Positions 1 through 8,667 are shown, counted from the first letter of the stretch. The stretch: 64,000 bases of DNA from Gammaproteobacteria bacterium (GCA_016218365.1 JACREF010000012.1:16876-80875), one strand, 5' to 3'. Made by a program: numbers and translations. Notes: generated from the letters alone by a model not told the origin.

Positions 1-815
1 AATATTTTTGCCACATTCTGACTAGTCTCGTGCACAGCCGAGCCCCTCTGTTGCGCATAGACTCGTAAGCTGCCGCCATGCGTTGAGAGCTCTTCAACAT
101 CGAACACACTCAGGCCATTACGTTCAAGAATGCGTTTCACTGCGGTCAAAGACAGGTAGGAGTAATGTTCGTGATAAACGGTATCGAACTGGTTTTCAGT
201 CACCAATCGAAGAAGATGAGGAAACTCAAATGTTGACACACCTGTAGATTTTAGCAGTACCGCAAAACCACTGACGAAATCATTGATGTCCGGCACATGC
301 GCCAGCACGTTATTCGCAACTATCAAATCTGCCTGTTTGCCTCGTGCAGCAAGTTGTTGGGCTAGCTTTACACTAAAGAATTCTTCAACAATTTCTATGC
401 CACTAGCACGTGCGACATCCGCGGTGCTGGTCGTTGGCTCGATTCCCAGGCAGGGAATTCCCCTTGCTTTGACATATTGCAGCAGATAGCCATCATTCGC
501 TGCCACCTCGACGATATGAGAGTTTGCATCCAACGCAAAACGCTGCACCATATCACCAACATACTGTTCGGTATGTTTTAGCCAGGTTGTAGAGAACGAA
601 CTGAAATAGGCATAATCTGCGGAGAATAGCTCGTCTGCTCCGGTGTAGTCTTCGGTTTGTACCAGCCAGCATTCAGTACACACCAGCACGCGTAAAGGAA
701 ACCATTTTTCAGGCCCGTGCAATGACTGATAGTTGAGATATGCGTTGGATGGAGGTGCCGATCCCAAATCGATCAGTGGCAATGTTAGATTTGCTTGGCA
801 ATGACGGCACTTCAT
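1..815 (-). CDS. NDP-hexose C-methyltransferase, SAM-dependent (partial, C-terminus outside window)
   Basis: Translating the minus strand from the ATG at 815 gives an open frame to the window edge (about 271 residues). It begins MKCRHCQANL and has a second Cys pair in LVCTECW, the zinc-binding N-terminal domain of TylC3/NovU-type sugar C-methyltransferases. A Rossmann SAM-binding segment follows (VEVAANDGYLLQY, then GIEPT) and the family YHEHYSYLS motif comes later. These enzymes add a methyl to a carbon next to the 4-keto group of an activated 6-deoxyhexose. The start overlaps the stop of the upstream epimerase by ATGA, so the two are probably translationally coupled. The sugar position methylated (C3 or C5) cannot be read from the sequence. 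Confidence 0.85.
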   Translation of the reverse strand, partial: MKCRHCQANLTLPLIDLGSAPPSNAYLNYQSLHGPEKWFPLRVLVCTECWLVQTEDYTGADELFSADYAYFSSFSTTWLKHTEQYVGDMVQRFALDANSHIVEVAANDGYLLQYVKARGIPCLGIEPTTSTADVARASGIEIVEEFFSVKLAQQLAARGKQADLIVANNVLAHVPDINDFVSGFAVLLKSTGVSTFEFPHLLRLVTENQFDTVYHEHYSYLSLTAVKRILERNGLSVFDVEELSTHGGSLRVYAQQRGSAVHETSQNVAKI

Positions 816-1372
816 AAAATGACACCCTGATACTCCGCGCTAATAAATGGATGGCTGATATCTCGCTCTGAAAGTTCGCTTATCGGTAAAGGCCAGGAGA
901 TGCCCAGCCTTGGATCTGCTACGTTAATTGCGCCTTCAGCTTCCGGCTGATAAGTTGCCGTGTGCAAATAGATCAATTCACAATCTTCTGTCAGCGCCTG
1001 AAACCCGTGCGCATAACCTTCAGGGATCAGCATGCTCATCCGATTGGATGCAGAAAGAATTTCTCCATGCCATTTCAGGAAGGTGGGCGAGCTTCTCCGA
1101 AGGTCCACAGCCACATCCCATATCGTGCCTCTCAAGCAGCTCACAAGTTTTATCTCGGCATGCGGTGACCGTTGAAAATGCATACCTCTGACTGCACCTA
1201 TTTTTCGTGTAAGCGTGTGATTGATTTGGGCGATTGATTTGTTGATACCTGCTTCGGTGAATTCCTCAGCGCAGTAAAGCCTCGACAAGAAACCCCGCTG
1301 ATCTTCTAATACCTTGCGCTGTACCAGCTTGAGGCCAGATAAGGAGGTCTGGATAAAATCAAAGCGTGACAT
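812..1372 (-). CDS. dTDP-4-dehydrorhamnose 3,5-epimerase-like (RmlC family) sugar epimerase
   Basis: 186 residues, the usual RmlC length. The cupin-fold landmarks are present: RGMHFQ with the catalytic His near residue 65, DVAVDLR, IPEGYAHGFQAL, and DPRLGISWP near the C-terminus. RmlC enzymes epimerise C3 and/or C5 of a 4-keto-6-deoxyhexose nucleotide. Here the gene follows CDP-glucose genes rather than rmlA/rmlB, so the substrate is inferred to be CDP-4-keto-6-deoxyglucose and not the dTDP form. It lies two bases after rfbG and overlaps the next gene by four bases, consistent with one operon. Confidence 0.85.
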   Translation of the reverse strand: MSRFDFIQTSLSGLKLVQRKVLEDQRGFLSRLYCAEEFTEAGINKSIAQINHTLTRKIGAVRGMHFQRSPHAEIKLVSCLRGTIWDVAVDLRRSSPTFLKWHGEILSASNRMSMLIPEGYAHGFQALTEDCELIYLHTATYQPEAEGAINVADPRLGISWPLPISELSERDISHPFISAEYQGVIL

Positions 1373-1374
1373 GG

Positions 1375-2445
1375 CTAATCTAATTGATTCACTTTTTGGT
1401 AAGCTAGAATCTGTGCCAACGTGACTGCGCGCATGTCTTCAGCCTTGCGCCATGCCTCATGCCACGCCAACGTTTTATTTAATGCGGTTTGCAATCGCCA
1501 GCGAGGGAGCCAGTTCAGCTGTTTGCGCGCCTTGCTGCTATCCAGCTTGAGATAATTGGCCTCATGTGGCTGCGGCGCTTTATCGCATTGCCACTTCACG
1601 TCTTTGCGCATTTCGGCCATACGCTCAACTATCCATTTTACCGTATGCGCATCTTCATCTGCCGGCCCAAAATTCCAGGCATCGGCATAGCCTGGGCCGC
1701 CCGAATAAAGCTGTTCTGCCAGTAATAAATATCCGGACAACGGCTCCAACACATGCTGCCAAGGTCGCGTAGATAGCGGGGAGCGAATTATTAGCGTTTC
1801 ACCTGCATCCAAGGCGCGCAGTAAATCTGGAATCAACCGATCTGCTGCCCAGTCACCGCCACCTATCACATTCCCGGCCCTTGCACTTGCCAGTGCGATG
1901 CCTGATGGTTCTAAAAATGATCGTCGGTAAGCCGACGTAACCAATTCTGCGCATCCCTTGCTACTCGAATAGGGATCAAAACCGCCCATTGCTTCGTTTT
2001 CGCGGTAACCCCACACCCATTCTTTATTTTCATAACATTTATCAGTAGTAACGTTGACCACCGCTTTCACGCTTTGTGTGCCGCGCACTGCCTCGAGCAC
2101 GTTCACCGTACCCATCACATTCACTTCATAGGTTTCTACCGGTTGGTCATAGGAATAACGCACCAGTGGTTGTGCGGCAAGATGAAATACAATCTCCGGC
2201 CTCGTCATCTGCATTGTCTGCTTAAGCTTGCTCGCCTCCCGAATGTCCGCGATCACGCTGCTCGCCATACCCTTGCTCACCTCGGCTACAGTGAAAATGT
2301 TCGGCTCAGTTGGCGGGTCGAGCGCGTAGCCATGTACTTCTGCGCCCATGGATTGAAGCCATAGCGAAAACCAGCCACCTTTGAAACCGGTATGGCCGGT
2401 CAGCAAGACACGTTTGCCTTGCCAAAAATCTGCCTTCACTTCCAT
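1375..2445 (-). CDS. rfbG: CDP-glucose 4,6-dehydratase
   Basis: Extended SDR enzyme converting CDP-glucose to CDP-4-keto-6-deoxyglucose. Starting at ATG 2445 the protein begins [13 protein letters not shown] and is 356 residues long, matching RfbG/DdhB (about 357). The NAD-binding loop [10 protein letters not shown], the VTTDK segment and the catalytic YSSSK are visible. The frame stays open upstream to 2523 with other ATGs (2454, 2475), but those extra residues do not look like the family N-terminus. The start overlaps the end of rfbF by 10 bases. rfbG directly downstream of rfbF is the classical CDP-hexose arrangement. Confidence 0.9.
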   Translation of the reverse strand: MEVKADFWQGKRVLLTGHTGFKGGWFSLWLQSMGAEVHGYALDPPTEPNIFTVAEVSKGMASSVIADIREASKLKQTMQMTRPEIVFHLAAQPLVRYSYDQPVETYEVNVMGTVNVLEAVRGTQSVKAVVNVTTDKCYENKEWVWGYRENEAMGGFDPYSSSKGCAELVTSAYRRSFLEPSGIALASARAGNVIGGGDWAADRLIPDLLRALDAGETLIIRSPLSTRPWQHVLEPLSGYLLLAEQLYSGGPGYADAWNFGPADEDAHTVKWIVERMAEMRKDVKWQCDKAPQPHEANYLKLDSSKARKQLNWLPRWRLQTALNKTLAWHEAWRKAEDMRAVTLAQILAYQKVNQLD

Positions 2446-3209
2446 ACCTTCCATGGTGCTTTGCCGCGTTGCCATAGATCTTCTAAATGATTTTTCTCGC
2501 GCAATGTGTCCATAGGCTGCCAAAACCCTCTGTGCTCGTAAGCCATCAGCTCTCCTTGGGCAGCAAGTTTAATCAGGGTCTCAGCTTCCCATGAAGAATT
2601 ATCATCGGTGATCATGTCTATGCAGCTTGGTGATAACACAAAGAACCCGCCATTGATCCATCCGCCATCACCTTGCGGCTTTTCAATAAAGCCCCGTACT
2701 GTCTTCCCCTCCATATTTAGCGCACCATATCGACCTGGCGGTTGAACAGCGGCGACTGTGGCACGCTTACCGTGCTGCCTATGGAAGGCCAATTGCCCAG
2801 ATATATCAATATTGGAGACCCCGTCTCCATATGTAAAACAGAACGCCTCTTCTTCCTTTACATAGTCTGCCACGCGCCTCAAACGCCCGCCAGTCATGGT
2901 GTTATCGCCGGTCTCTACCAGAGTCACCCGCCATGGCTCGGCATGTTGTTCATGCACTTCCATGTTATTTCTCTGCATGTCGAATGTTACGTCCGACATG
3001 TGTAAAAAATAGTTGGCGAAATATTCCTTGATAACATAGCCCTTGTAACCGCAGCACACTACAAAATCATTTATGCCATGCGAAGAATAGATTTTCATGA
3101 TGTGCCACAGGATGGGCTTGCCACCGATCTCTATCATAGGCTTGGGGCGCATGGACGATTCTTCACTTATGCGAGTACCCAACCCACCGGCCAAAATAAC
3201 AACTTTCAT
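2436..3209 (-). CDS. rfbF: Glucose-1-phosphate cytidylyltransferase
   Basis: Makes CDP-glucose from glucose-1-phosphate and CTP, the entry step of CDP-linked deoxysugar synthesis. The protein starts [18 protein letters not shown], the nucleotidyltransferase signature, followed by [24 protein letters not shown] carries the metal-binding Asp. From ATG 3209 the length is 257 residues, equal to the family norm; an upstream ATG at 3233 would add eight unrelated residues. A GGGG stretch sits about 10 bases before the start. It is the first of four tightly packed sugar genes. Confidence 0.92.
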   Translation of the reverse strand: MKVVILAGGLGTRISEESSMRPKPMIEIGGKPILWHIMKIYSSHGINDFVVCCGYKGYVIKEYFANYFLHMSDVTFDMQRNNMEVHEQHAEPWRVTLVETGDNTMTGGRLRRVADYVKEEEAFCFTYGDGVSNIDISGQLAFHRQHGKRATVAAVQPPGRYGALNMEGKTVRGFIEKPQGDGGWINGGFFVLSPSCIDMITDDNSSWEAETLIKLAAQGELMAYEHRGFWQPMDTLREKNHLEDLWQRGKAPWKVWK

Positions 3210-3399
3210 TAGGCAACCCCGCAAATGTTCCATGTTAGCATATGTCTGATTTTACCTTGAGCTGCCCCTGCATAGCAGTAAAATACTGAACACTTATCCA
3301 TACTGTCAGCAAAATTCGGCAACAAGCCGCTGCTCATTTTTCCAATCTTTCTTGACCGCAAAACCACCGTAGAAAGCGAGAATTTTTGAGTGGCACTGC
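3210..3399. other. Intergenic gap between the sulfotransferase gene and rfbF
   Basis: 190 bases of moderate GC. A short open frame crosses it but resembles nothing known and overlaps rfbF. A promoter for the rfbF group might lie here; I see no convincing -35/-10 pair. Confidence 0.4.
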
Positions 3400-4227
3400 C
3401 TAGTCTTCCCATGTATATCCCCATAAGGCCAACTGTTCGTCACTAAATACTCTTCTGAAGGCATCTATATGTTCTAACTTATATTCATTTTTCCACCCAC
3501 CAGATACTCCATCTCTAAAGGTGTGGGACTTCTTCGGATTATATCCTTCACTATTTATCTTGCTCAGAAGATCAATTGAATAGTTGACCTCGATAAATTT
3601 CAATATGGATTCTACCGTTTGTATACGCGCCGGACCTATTAAATCCTCATACCTCACGGCAAGTACGTCTGGCCTATTCATCCATGACTCATAACTCTCG
3701 TATGCTAACTTGATTGACGGAATTTCCTCAGGAGAATTTCTGTATTCCTTTTCTCCTCCTCCAAATCCCGAAATTACTTTCATTAGCCTAACATGATCAC
3801 TACCAAATTTTGAAAACATATCATAGTAAGCGTGGCGAGGGGTTTTTTCCTTCATAATGTAATGATAAATAGAAACCGTTACATCTCTGGGATCTCTGTA
3901 TAAAAAAATATGCTTTAATTTCTGCTCGCTCAACCATGAATGGATCTCTTCAGAAAATGGGATGTGGCCGGTATATATACAACCGGGCTTGGATTTTCCG
4001 ATGCTAGATCTTATATATGCAATCCGCTCTACAGAGTCGTATCGCTGCGCTGCCAAGGATACATCGCCACAAACAGACATATTTGGGACGGTTGCAACTA
4101 TATTCTTAAGCAGGTTAGTACCAGACTTAGGAATGCTATTCACCATAACACGTGGCAAACTATGCCGCTTACTGGCTATGCTAACCTGATTCAATATATA
4201 TTTGAATTTTTCCCGTATCATAAGCAT
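3400..4227 (-). CDS. PAPS-dependent sulfotransferase
   Basis: 275 residues with sulfotransferase landmarks. SIPKSGTNLL near residues 31-40 is the 5'-phosphosulfate loop. YRDPRDVTVS near residue 110 is the 3'-phosphate-binding segment (Arg and Ser). DGVSGGWKN near the C-terminus matches the family GxxGxWK element. No signal peptide or membrane segment is seen, so it is probably cytosolic. Lying between wzt and the CDP-sugar genes, it most likely sulfates a sugar of the surface polysaccharide or its lipid-linked precursor; this is inference from context. The gene is clearly more AT-rich than wzm and the first part of wzt, suggesting separate acquisition. Confidence 0.8.
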   Translation of the reverse strand: MLMIREKFKYILNQVSIASKRHSLPRVMVNSIPKSGTNLLKNIVATVPNMSVCGDVSLAAQRYDSVERIAYIRSSIGKSKPGCIYTGHIPFSEEIHSWLSEQKLKHIFLYRDPRDVTVSIYHYIMKEKTPRHAYYDMFSKFGSDHVRLMKVISGFGGGEKEYRNSPEEIPSIKLAYESYESWMNRPDVLAVRYEDLIGPARIQTVESILKFIEVNYSIDLLSKINSEGYNPKKSHTFRDGVSGGWKNEYKLEHIDAFRRVFSDEQLALWGYTWED

Positions 4228-4239
4228 AACTCATTTGAT

Positions 4240-5541
4240 TTATTCATTAAAAGTGGTACTCCATTCTAAAATGGGCCTCACCACACCATAATAGGCTCCA
4301 CTGTGATCGCCTCTTGCAGAGCCCCCTTCTAGCGCATCATAAATCTTGAATCCCACCGCATATTTTTGATCCACGTGGACAACAGGTGCATTCCATGCAT
4401 CGCGTGCATTGATAATCGCTCTTATGTAAAACGAACCTTCAGCTAGAAAATTACCTGGAATGTAACACCGACTTTTGTATAACCCTGGCTGACGTTGTCG
4501 ATTTACCCATTCTGTATCATGCGCACCACTGGAAATAAATACGACGATGTCGTCTTGATTATATAAAAAAAACGCTGGATTTAAATTTGAACACGTCCTA
4601 TATACCTTATAGGTGAACTCAATAATTATCGGATGCCTGATGTCTAAAACATCACGATTGTTATCGGGTTCAGAATGAATTCCTATGGAGAGTAGCCGTA
4701 CTACTTCATCCCCTGGCGCGGCGTTTTCAGGCCAATCTTTATGTGTTTGGAGTCGATCTGATGTAATCTCTGAGTATCGACTGGCAGCATCTAACGCACT
4801 TCCTTCATAATTTACATAACCGGACTGGAGAACTATCCCTCTATTACACAGCCGACTTATTACGGCTATGTTGTGCGATACCACCAACAATGTCATTCCA
4901 GTTGTGCTAAATTCACCCATCTTTCTTACACATTTATTTTGAAAGGCCATGTCGCCTACAGCAAGCACTTCGTCCACGATGAGTATTTCTGGCTCTAAAT
5001 GCGCGGCCACTGAAAAAGCCAATCTGACGTACATGCCAGAAGAATACCGCTTGACCGGGGTATCGAGGAACTTCTCGACCTCGGCAAAGGCGACGATCTC
5101 ATCAAACTTGCGTTTGATCTCATTCCGGCGCATGCCGAGGATCGCGCCGTTCAGATAGATGTTCTCCCGGCCGGTCAGCTCCGGGTGAAAGCCGGTGCCG
5201 ACCTCGAGCAGGCTCGATACTCGGCCCTTCAGCGTGATCTTGCCGCTGGTCGGCTCGACGATGCGGCTTAGTATCTTAAGAAGTGTCGATTTGCCGGCGC
5301 CGTTGTGGCCGATGATGCCAACGCGGTCGCCCTGCTTGATCTCGAGGTTGATGTCCTTTAATGCCCAGAACTCCTCGATGTCGATGTCCTCGCGGTTCTG
5401 TGACAAGGGATGCAGCACCCGCTGCTTGACGCCGCGCAGCTGGTGCATCAGCACATCGCGCAATGCGACGTATTTTTCCTTGCGCTGGTGGCCGAGCAGG
5501 TAACGCTTGCTCAGGTTCTCGATGCGGATGGCGGTGGTCAT
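4240..5541 (-). CDS. wzt: O-antigen ABC exporter ATP-binding protein with C-terminal glycan-binding domain
   Basis: 433 residues. The N-terminal ATPase shows Walker A GHNGAGKST, signature YSSGMYVRLAF and Walker B ILIVDEVLAVGD, as in Wzt/TagH proteins. Residues after about 250 form a beta-rich domain as in Wzt proteins that recognise the capped end of their own O-polysaccharide. It energises Wzm export of undecaprenyl-linked glycan. It starts four bases after wzm ends. DNA composition changes within the gene: the part encoding the first two thirds of the ATPase (above about 5040) is GC-rich with GC-ending codons, and the rest is AT-rich, so the gene looks mosaic. Confidence 0.92.
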   Translation of the reverse strand: MTTAIRIENLSKRYLLGHQRKEKYVALRDVLMHQLRGVKQRVLHPLSQNREDIDIEEFWALKDINLEIKQGDRVGIIGHNGAGKSTLLKILSRIVEPTSGKITLKGRVSSLLEVGTGFHPELTGRENIYLNGAILGMRRNEIKRKFDEIVAFAEVEKFLDTPVKRYSSGMYVRLAFSVAAHLEPEILIVDEVLAVGDMAFQNKCVRKMGEFSTTGMTLLVVSHNIAVISRLCNRGIVLQSGYVNYEGSALDAASRYSEITSDRLQTHKDWPENAAPGDEVVRLLSIGIHSEPDNNRDVLDIRHPIIIEFTYKVYRTCSNLNPAFFLYNQDDIVVFISSGAHDTEWVNRQRQPGLYKSRCYIPGNFLAEGSFYIRAIINARDAWNAPVVHVDQKYAVGFKIYDALEGGSARGDHSGAYYGVVRPILEWSTTFNE

Positions 5542-5545
5542 CAGG

Positions 5546-6370
5546 TCAGATCACATCCGCAAAGACGCGCTCGGAGCGCAGGAAATAGCGCACGCCATAC
5601 AGGAACAGGCCGATGCCAATGCCGATCGACAGCAGGAAACCGGGCCAGTATATAAGTGTATCACCGCCGAGGATTGCCCAGCGGAAACCGTCGATGACAC
5701 CAACCATCGGGTTCAGTGAATAGACCAGCCGCCATTGCTCCGGGATCACGCTGCTGGAAAAGCCGACCGGCGACACATACAGCCCGAACTGCACCATGAA
5801 CGGCACCACATAGCGGAAGTCGCGGTATTTGACCGACAGCGCCGAGATCAGATAACCAATCCCTAAGGATGTGATCATCGCCAGCACCAGCAATAATGGC
5901 AAGATGAGGAATCGGACATCGGGCCACACCCCGTACCACAGCATCAACCCCAGCAGCAGCACGAAGGCGATGGCGAAATCGACCAGGCTGACGACCATCG
6001 CCGTGGTCGGGATGATGATGCGCGGGAAATAGACCTTGGACACCATCTGGGCGTTGGCGATCAGCGAGTTGCTGCTCTCGGTGACGGTGTTGGCGAAGAA
6101 CTGCCACGGCAGCATCGCGGCGAACACCAGCAGCGCATAGGGCGCGCCATCTGATGGCAATTTGGCGATCTTGCCGAACACGATGACGAACACCACCATC
6201 GTCAGCACCGGCCGCAACACGCTCCAGGCGATGCCGATCACCGTCTGCTTGTAGCGCACCAGGATGTCGCGCCACGCCAGGAAGAAGAACAGGTCGCGGT
6301 ATTCCACCAGCTCCAGCAGGAAGCCCCGGGCGGTGCGGCCGGGCTGGATGATGGTTTGTTTGGTGGACAT
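5546..6370 (-). CDS. wzm: O-antigen ABC exporter permease
   Basis: ABC-2 type permease partner of Wzt; about 274 residues from ATG 6370. About six hydrophobic helices are evident, with the amphipathic LVEYRDLFFFLAWRDI and VRYKQTVIGIAW segments before helix 1, typical of Wzm/KpsM permeases. NPMVGVIDGFRWAI precedes the last helices. A GTG at 6403 extends the frame by 11 residues but has no good Shine-Dalgarno; AGGAAAC lies upstream of 6370, at rather long spacing. It is the first gene of the leftward operon, divergent from hicAB across about 200 bases. Confidence 0.9.
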   Translation of the reverse strand: MSTKQTIIQPGRTARGFLLELVEYRDLFFFLAWRDILVRYKQTVIGIAWSVLRPVLTMVVFVIVFGKIAKLPSDGAPYALLVFAAMLPWQFFANTVTESSNSLIANAQMVSKVYFPRIIIPTTAMVVSLVDFAIAFVLLLGLMLWYGVWPDVRFLILPLLLVLAMITSLGIGYLISALSVKYRDFRYVVPFMVQFGLYVSPVGFSSSVIPEQWRLVYSLNPMVGVIDGFRWAILGGDTLIYWPGFLLSIGIGIGLFLYGVRYFLRSERVFADVI

Positions 6371-6538
6371 GGCTTCGATCTGTTTCCTGTGGCGCTCGGT
6401 CACTGTGGCTGGCGGGCCTTAGAGTTATCCGCTGGATTCGTAACAACTTTACCGAATATCTTACTACCATTGACGCACTATAATATATGCAATCCACTGC
6501 GTGATGATATTCACCTCTCAATGATGATCGCCGATACG

Positions 6539-6572
6539 TTGACAGTTGATGTGTAACTATATATGGTTACAC
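6539..6572 (+). promoter_or_regulatory. hicAB promoter and palindromic operator
   Basis: TTGACA at 6539-6544 is followed 17 bases later by TATGGT at 6562-6567. The perfect inverted repeat GTGTAAC-N8-GTTACAC (6551-6557 and 6566-6572) overlaps the -10 and ends one base before the hicA ATG. HicB antitoxins with DNA-binding C-termini commonly autorepress at such palindromes; the binding itself is inferred. Confidence 0.6.
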
Positions 6573-6573
6573 G

Positions 6574-6816
6574 ATGGGCAAAACGGAGAAATTGCTGGAA
6601 AAAGCCCGCCGCCACCCCGAAAACTTGGATTTTGGTGATTTTGAGACGCTGTTGGGGCGGTTGGGCTGGGCCATGGATCGGCAAGCGGGGAGCCATCGAC
6701 TGTGGATTTCCCCCAAGGGTGCCCGGCTGCCCATACAGCCCAGGGGCGCTCAGGCCAAGAGTTATCAGATCAAGCAGTTTCTGCGGATCCATGATGAGGA
6801 ATCAGATAATGAGTGA
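6574..6816 (+). CDS. hicA: Type II toxin HicA-family mRNA interferase
   Basis: 80-residue dsRBD-like protein with the essential His in GSHRLW and the pattern GWAMDRQAGSHRLW followed by KSYQIKQFLR, typical of HicA. HicA cleaves mRNA when free of HicB. The gene starts immediately after the operator palindrome and has almost no leader for a ribosome binding site, so expression may be leaderless or weak. It overlaps hicB by eight bases, the classic toxin-first hicAB order. Confidence 0.85.
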   Translation: MGKTEKLLEKARRHPENLDFGDFETLLGRLGWAMDRQAGSHRLWISPKGARLPIQPRGAQAKSYQIKQFLRIHDEESDNE

Positions 6817-7165
6817 CCGTTTCGATGGCTACACCGTGGAGATCTTCCAGGACGAGGACGGTGACTGGCTGGCACGTCTTGAGGAGTTGCCGGAGGTGTC
6901 CGCGTTTGCGCCCACTCCCGAACAGACACTGACCGAACTCGATGTGGCGTGGACACTGGTCAAGCAAAGTTACCACTCACGCGGTGAAGCCGCCCCGGTC
7001 GCGCCGTCGCGCAGGCAGTACAGCGGTCAGTTCAATGTGCGGGTCGACAAGCGTGTGCATCGGGCGCTGGCGATCGAGGCTGCCCGCGTTGGCGTCAGCC
7101 TCAATGCACTGGTCTCTCTCAAGCTGGCCGAGGCCGCGAACGAGATGAAAAGCAAGGCCTCATAA
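6809..7165 (+). CDS. hicB: Type II antitoxin HicB family
   Basis: 118 residues. The N-terminal partial RNase H-like fold (YTVEIFQDEDGDWLARLEEL) is characteristic of HicB. The C-terminal part (FNVRVDKRVHRALAIEA, then SLNALVSLKLAEAA) is a ribbon-helix-helix DNA-binding domain of the HicB_C type. It neutralises HicA and probably represses the operon. The AATGAG start lies inside the 3' end of hicA. Its last 50-75 bases recur twice downstream as fragments without the rest of the gene. Confidence 0.88.
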   Translation: MSDRFDGYTVEIFQDEDGDWLARLEELPEVSAFAPTPEQTLTELDVAWTLVKQSYHSRGEAAPVAPSRRQYSGQFNVRVDKRVHRALAIEAARVGVSLNALVSLKLAEAANEMKSKAS

Positions 7166-7387
7166 ACGACTTGGGCATATCGATGATCCGATCATCATTT
7201 GACAAAGCAGCGTGGCGACGGACACGGAGGTCTGAAGTGCGGTGACGCGTCACCGCTTTGGTGGCATGCCTGACTAAAAGTGGCGTCGTGCCGCCACACT
7301 CCACAGGCAAAACATGACGCGGAACAATGGGCCTGTTAGCTATAGGCTGGATTTCCGCTGCCATGTTGTCGCTGGCTTACGACTTAG
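7136..7387 (+). repeat. TA-island repeat, copy 1 (hicB tail plus about 220 bases)
   Basis: Begins in the hicB 3' end and contains the palindrome GCGGTGACGCGTCACCGC, then CACAGGCAAAACATGACGCG, then GGCTGGATTTCCGCTG and GTCGCTGGCTTA. The same blocks in the same order occur near 8829 and, truncated, near 9889. No coding capacity is convincing. It occupies the gap between hicB and the 3' end of the RES gene. Confidence 0.8.
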
Positions 7388-7487
7388 CAGCGGATCAAAC
7401 GCCTTTCATGGGAAAAATGCGCGCGGGAGACGCTGAATGTTTAGCAGAAAGTGCTGGAAGACTGAGCAGGCAGAAACGGGCGCTGAT

Positions 7488-8243
7488 CTATATGCATGGA
7501 CTCGGCAGTTGCCCCCGCACCAGAAATGATTCGCGCGCGAAGGTATGAACCTCGCGGGTTTCTGAACTGTAGAAACCGACCTGCCCTGCGCGGGTCCGGC
7601 ACAACCAGTGCTGCTGGAAGGTCGGTCGCGGGGATGCCAGCGCTGCCGGAGACAACAGCCCGACATTGATCGTGCGCTCCACGGTGCGTGCCGACAGATA
7701 TTCGATGGCCTCGATGCCGGCACTGCGCAGTGCGCTGCCCAACTGTTGGGTCGCGGCGTAGTCGGCGGGATCGGTTAATGTCTTTTCATAGGCGGCAAAC
7801 GGCGGGTGTTGCAATGCCGCGCCCTGCGCACTGTGATAGCGGGCACCAAACACGGTGTGCTCGGTGACCAGGGTCCCGGAGGGTGGCGGGACCTGCATGC
7901 CAGCCCAGAATACCAGTCGATAATATCCAGCCTCGGCCAGCACGCCGTGGGTCTGCTGTGATCCATACAGCAGACCGGGTTCAAAACGGCTGCCAAGGCG
8001 TGAGCCATGCGGCAGTGGCGGGTAGCGAAACGGCGTGGCCAGCAAATAATGCAAGGACTCGGTAGCCGGACGTCGGGGCGGCTTGGAGTATTCGAGCATC
8101 TGCTCCAGCAGATCCTGTTCCTGCAGATCATCGACCAGCGCCGTGGTGGCAACCTGCTCCTGGCTCTCAACGATCCGGATCAGCTCGCCCTGCAACGTGC
8201 GCGGCGTGAATGACTGACGACAGGCCGACCAGATGTCGATCAT
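7488..8243 (-). CDS. RES-domain toxin (type II toxin-antitoxin, NAD-targeting family)
   Basis: 251 residues. The RES domain lies roughly at residues 70-225, with GSRLGSRFEPGLLYGS supplying the conserved Arg and the GxLY element, an invariant-type Glu shortly after, and the later Ser region. The family (ParT, MbcT, Res) modifies or degrades NAD+ or ADP-ribosylates targets. It overlaps its antitoxin by ATGA (8240-8243), the normal antitoxin-first order on the minus strand. The gene ends against repeat copy 1. Which chemistry this member uses cannot be told from the sequence. Confidence 0.82.
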   Translation of the reverse strand: MIDIWSACRQSFTPRTLQGELIRIVESQEQVATTALVDDLQEQDLLEQMLEYSKPPRRPATESLHYLLATPFRYPPLPHGSRLGSRFEPGLLYGSQQTHGVLAEAGYYRLVFWAGMQVPPPSGTLVTEHTVFGARYHSAQGAALQHPPFAAYEKTLTDPADYAATQQLGSALRSAGIEAIEYLSARTVERTINVGLLSPAALASPRPTFQQHWLCRTRAGQVGFYSSETREVHTFARESFLVRGQLPSPCI

Positions 8244-8596
8244 GTCTTGCCGCGCATCGCATCCAGATAGCGCAGCACTGCCGCCAAGCCCTCGACCTGC
8301 CGGATCTGCTCGGCCGGCACACCGCCGGTATGCAGGTTCCCGGTGCGCATCCAGTGCTGCATGTCCTCGGCACGGCCACCCACCAGCACATAGAGGCTGC
8401 GATAACAGCGGATCAACATCAGCGCCAGTTCGCCGGCCTTGCTGTCGGGATCAAGGCCGCGGCTCAGCGAGGAACGGTTCCTGCCGATCACGTCACTGAC
8501 CTCGGTCTGCGACAGACCGAGCATCTTGCCGGCGTTGATCAATGCCTTATACAGGACTTGGCGCGGGTCCCTGGCAGAGTCTTTTGCGATGGGCAT
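8240..8596 (-). CDS. Xre/MbcA/ParS-type antitoxin of the RES toxin
   Basis: 118 residues from ATG 8596, preceded by GGGAGGT with seven bases of spacing; the frame extends seven codons further without support. The N-terminal helix-turn-helix (GLSQTEVSDVIGRNRSSLSRG) is followed by a C-terminal toxin-binding domain of the DUF2384 type (MRTGNLHTGGVPAEQIRQ, then GLAAVLRYLDAMRG). It blocks the RES active site and probably represses its own promoter. Confidence 0.85.
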   Translation of the reverse strand: MPIAKDSARDPRQVLYKALINAGKMLGLSQTEVSDVIGRNRSSLSRGLDPDSKAGELALMLIRCYRSLYVLVGGRAEDMQHWMRTGNLHTGGVPAEQIRQVEGLAAVLRYLDAMRGKT

Positions 8597-8620
8597 CCGG
8601 GTGACCTCCCGTCTCAATGT

Positions 8621-8667
8621 GTTGCGTATAAAACATTATCGGCATGTTTTGTTATAAATGCAACACT
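8621..8667 (-). promoter_or_regulatory. Inverted repeat upstream of the Xre/RES operon
   Basis: GTTGCGTATAAAACAT faces ATGTTTTGTTATAAATGCAAC across a short spacer. The arms GTTGC...ACAT are imperfect inverted repeats, 25 bases upstream of the antitoxin start. This fits an operator/promoter for autoregulation by the Xre protein. Confidence 0.45.

Noticed and set aside
3209..3424. 71-codon minus-strand open frame between the sulfotransferase gene and rfbF
   Set aside because: No recognisable domain, poor start context, and overlap with both neighbours; probably chance.
7327..7548. 73-codon plus-strand open frame in repeat copy 1
   Set aside because: It spans repeat DNA and the antisense end of the RES gene, and resembles no protein.
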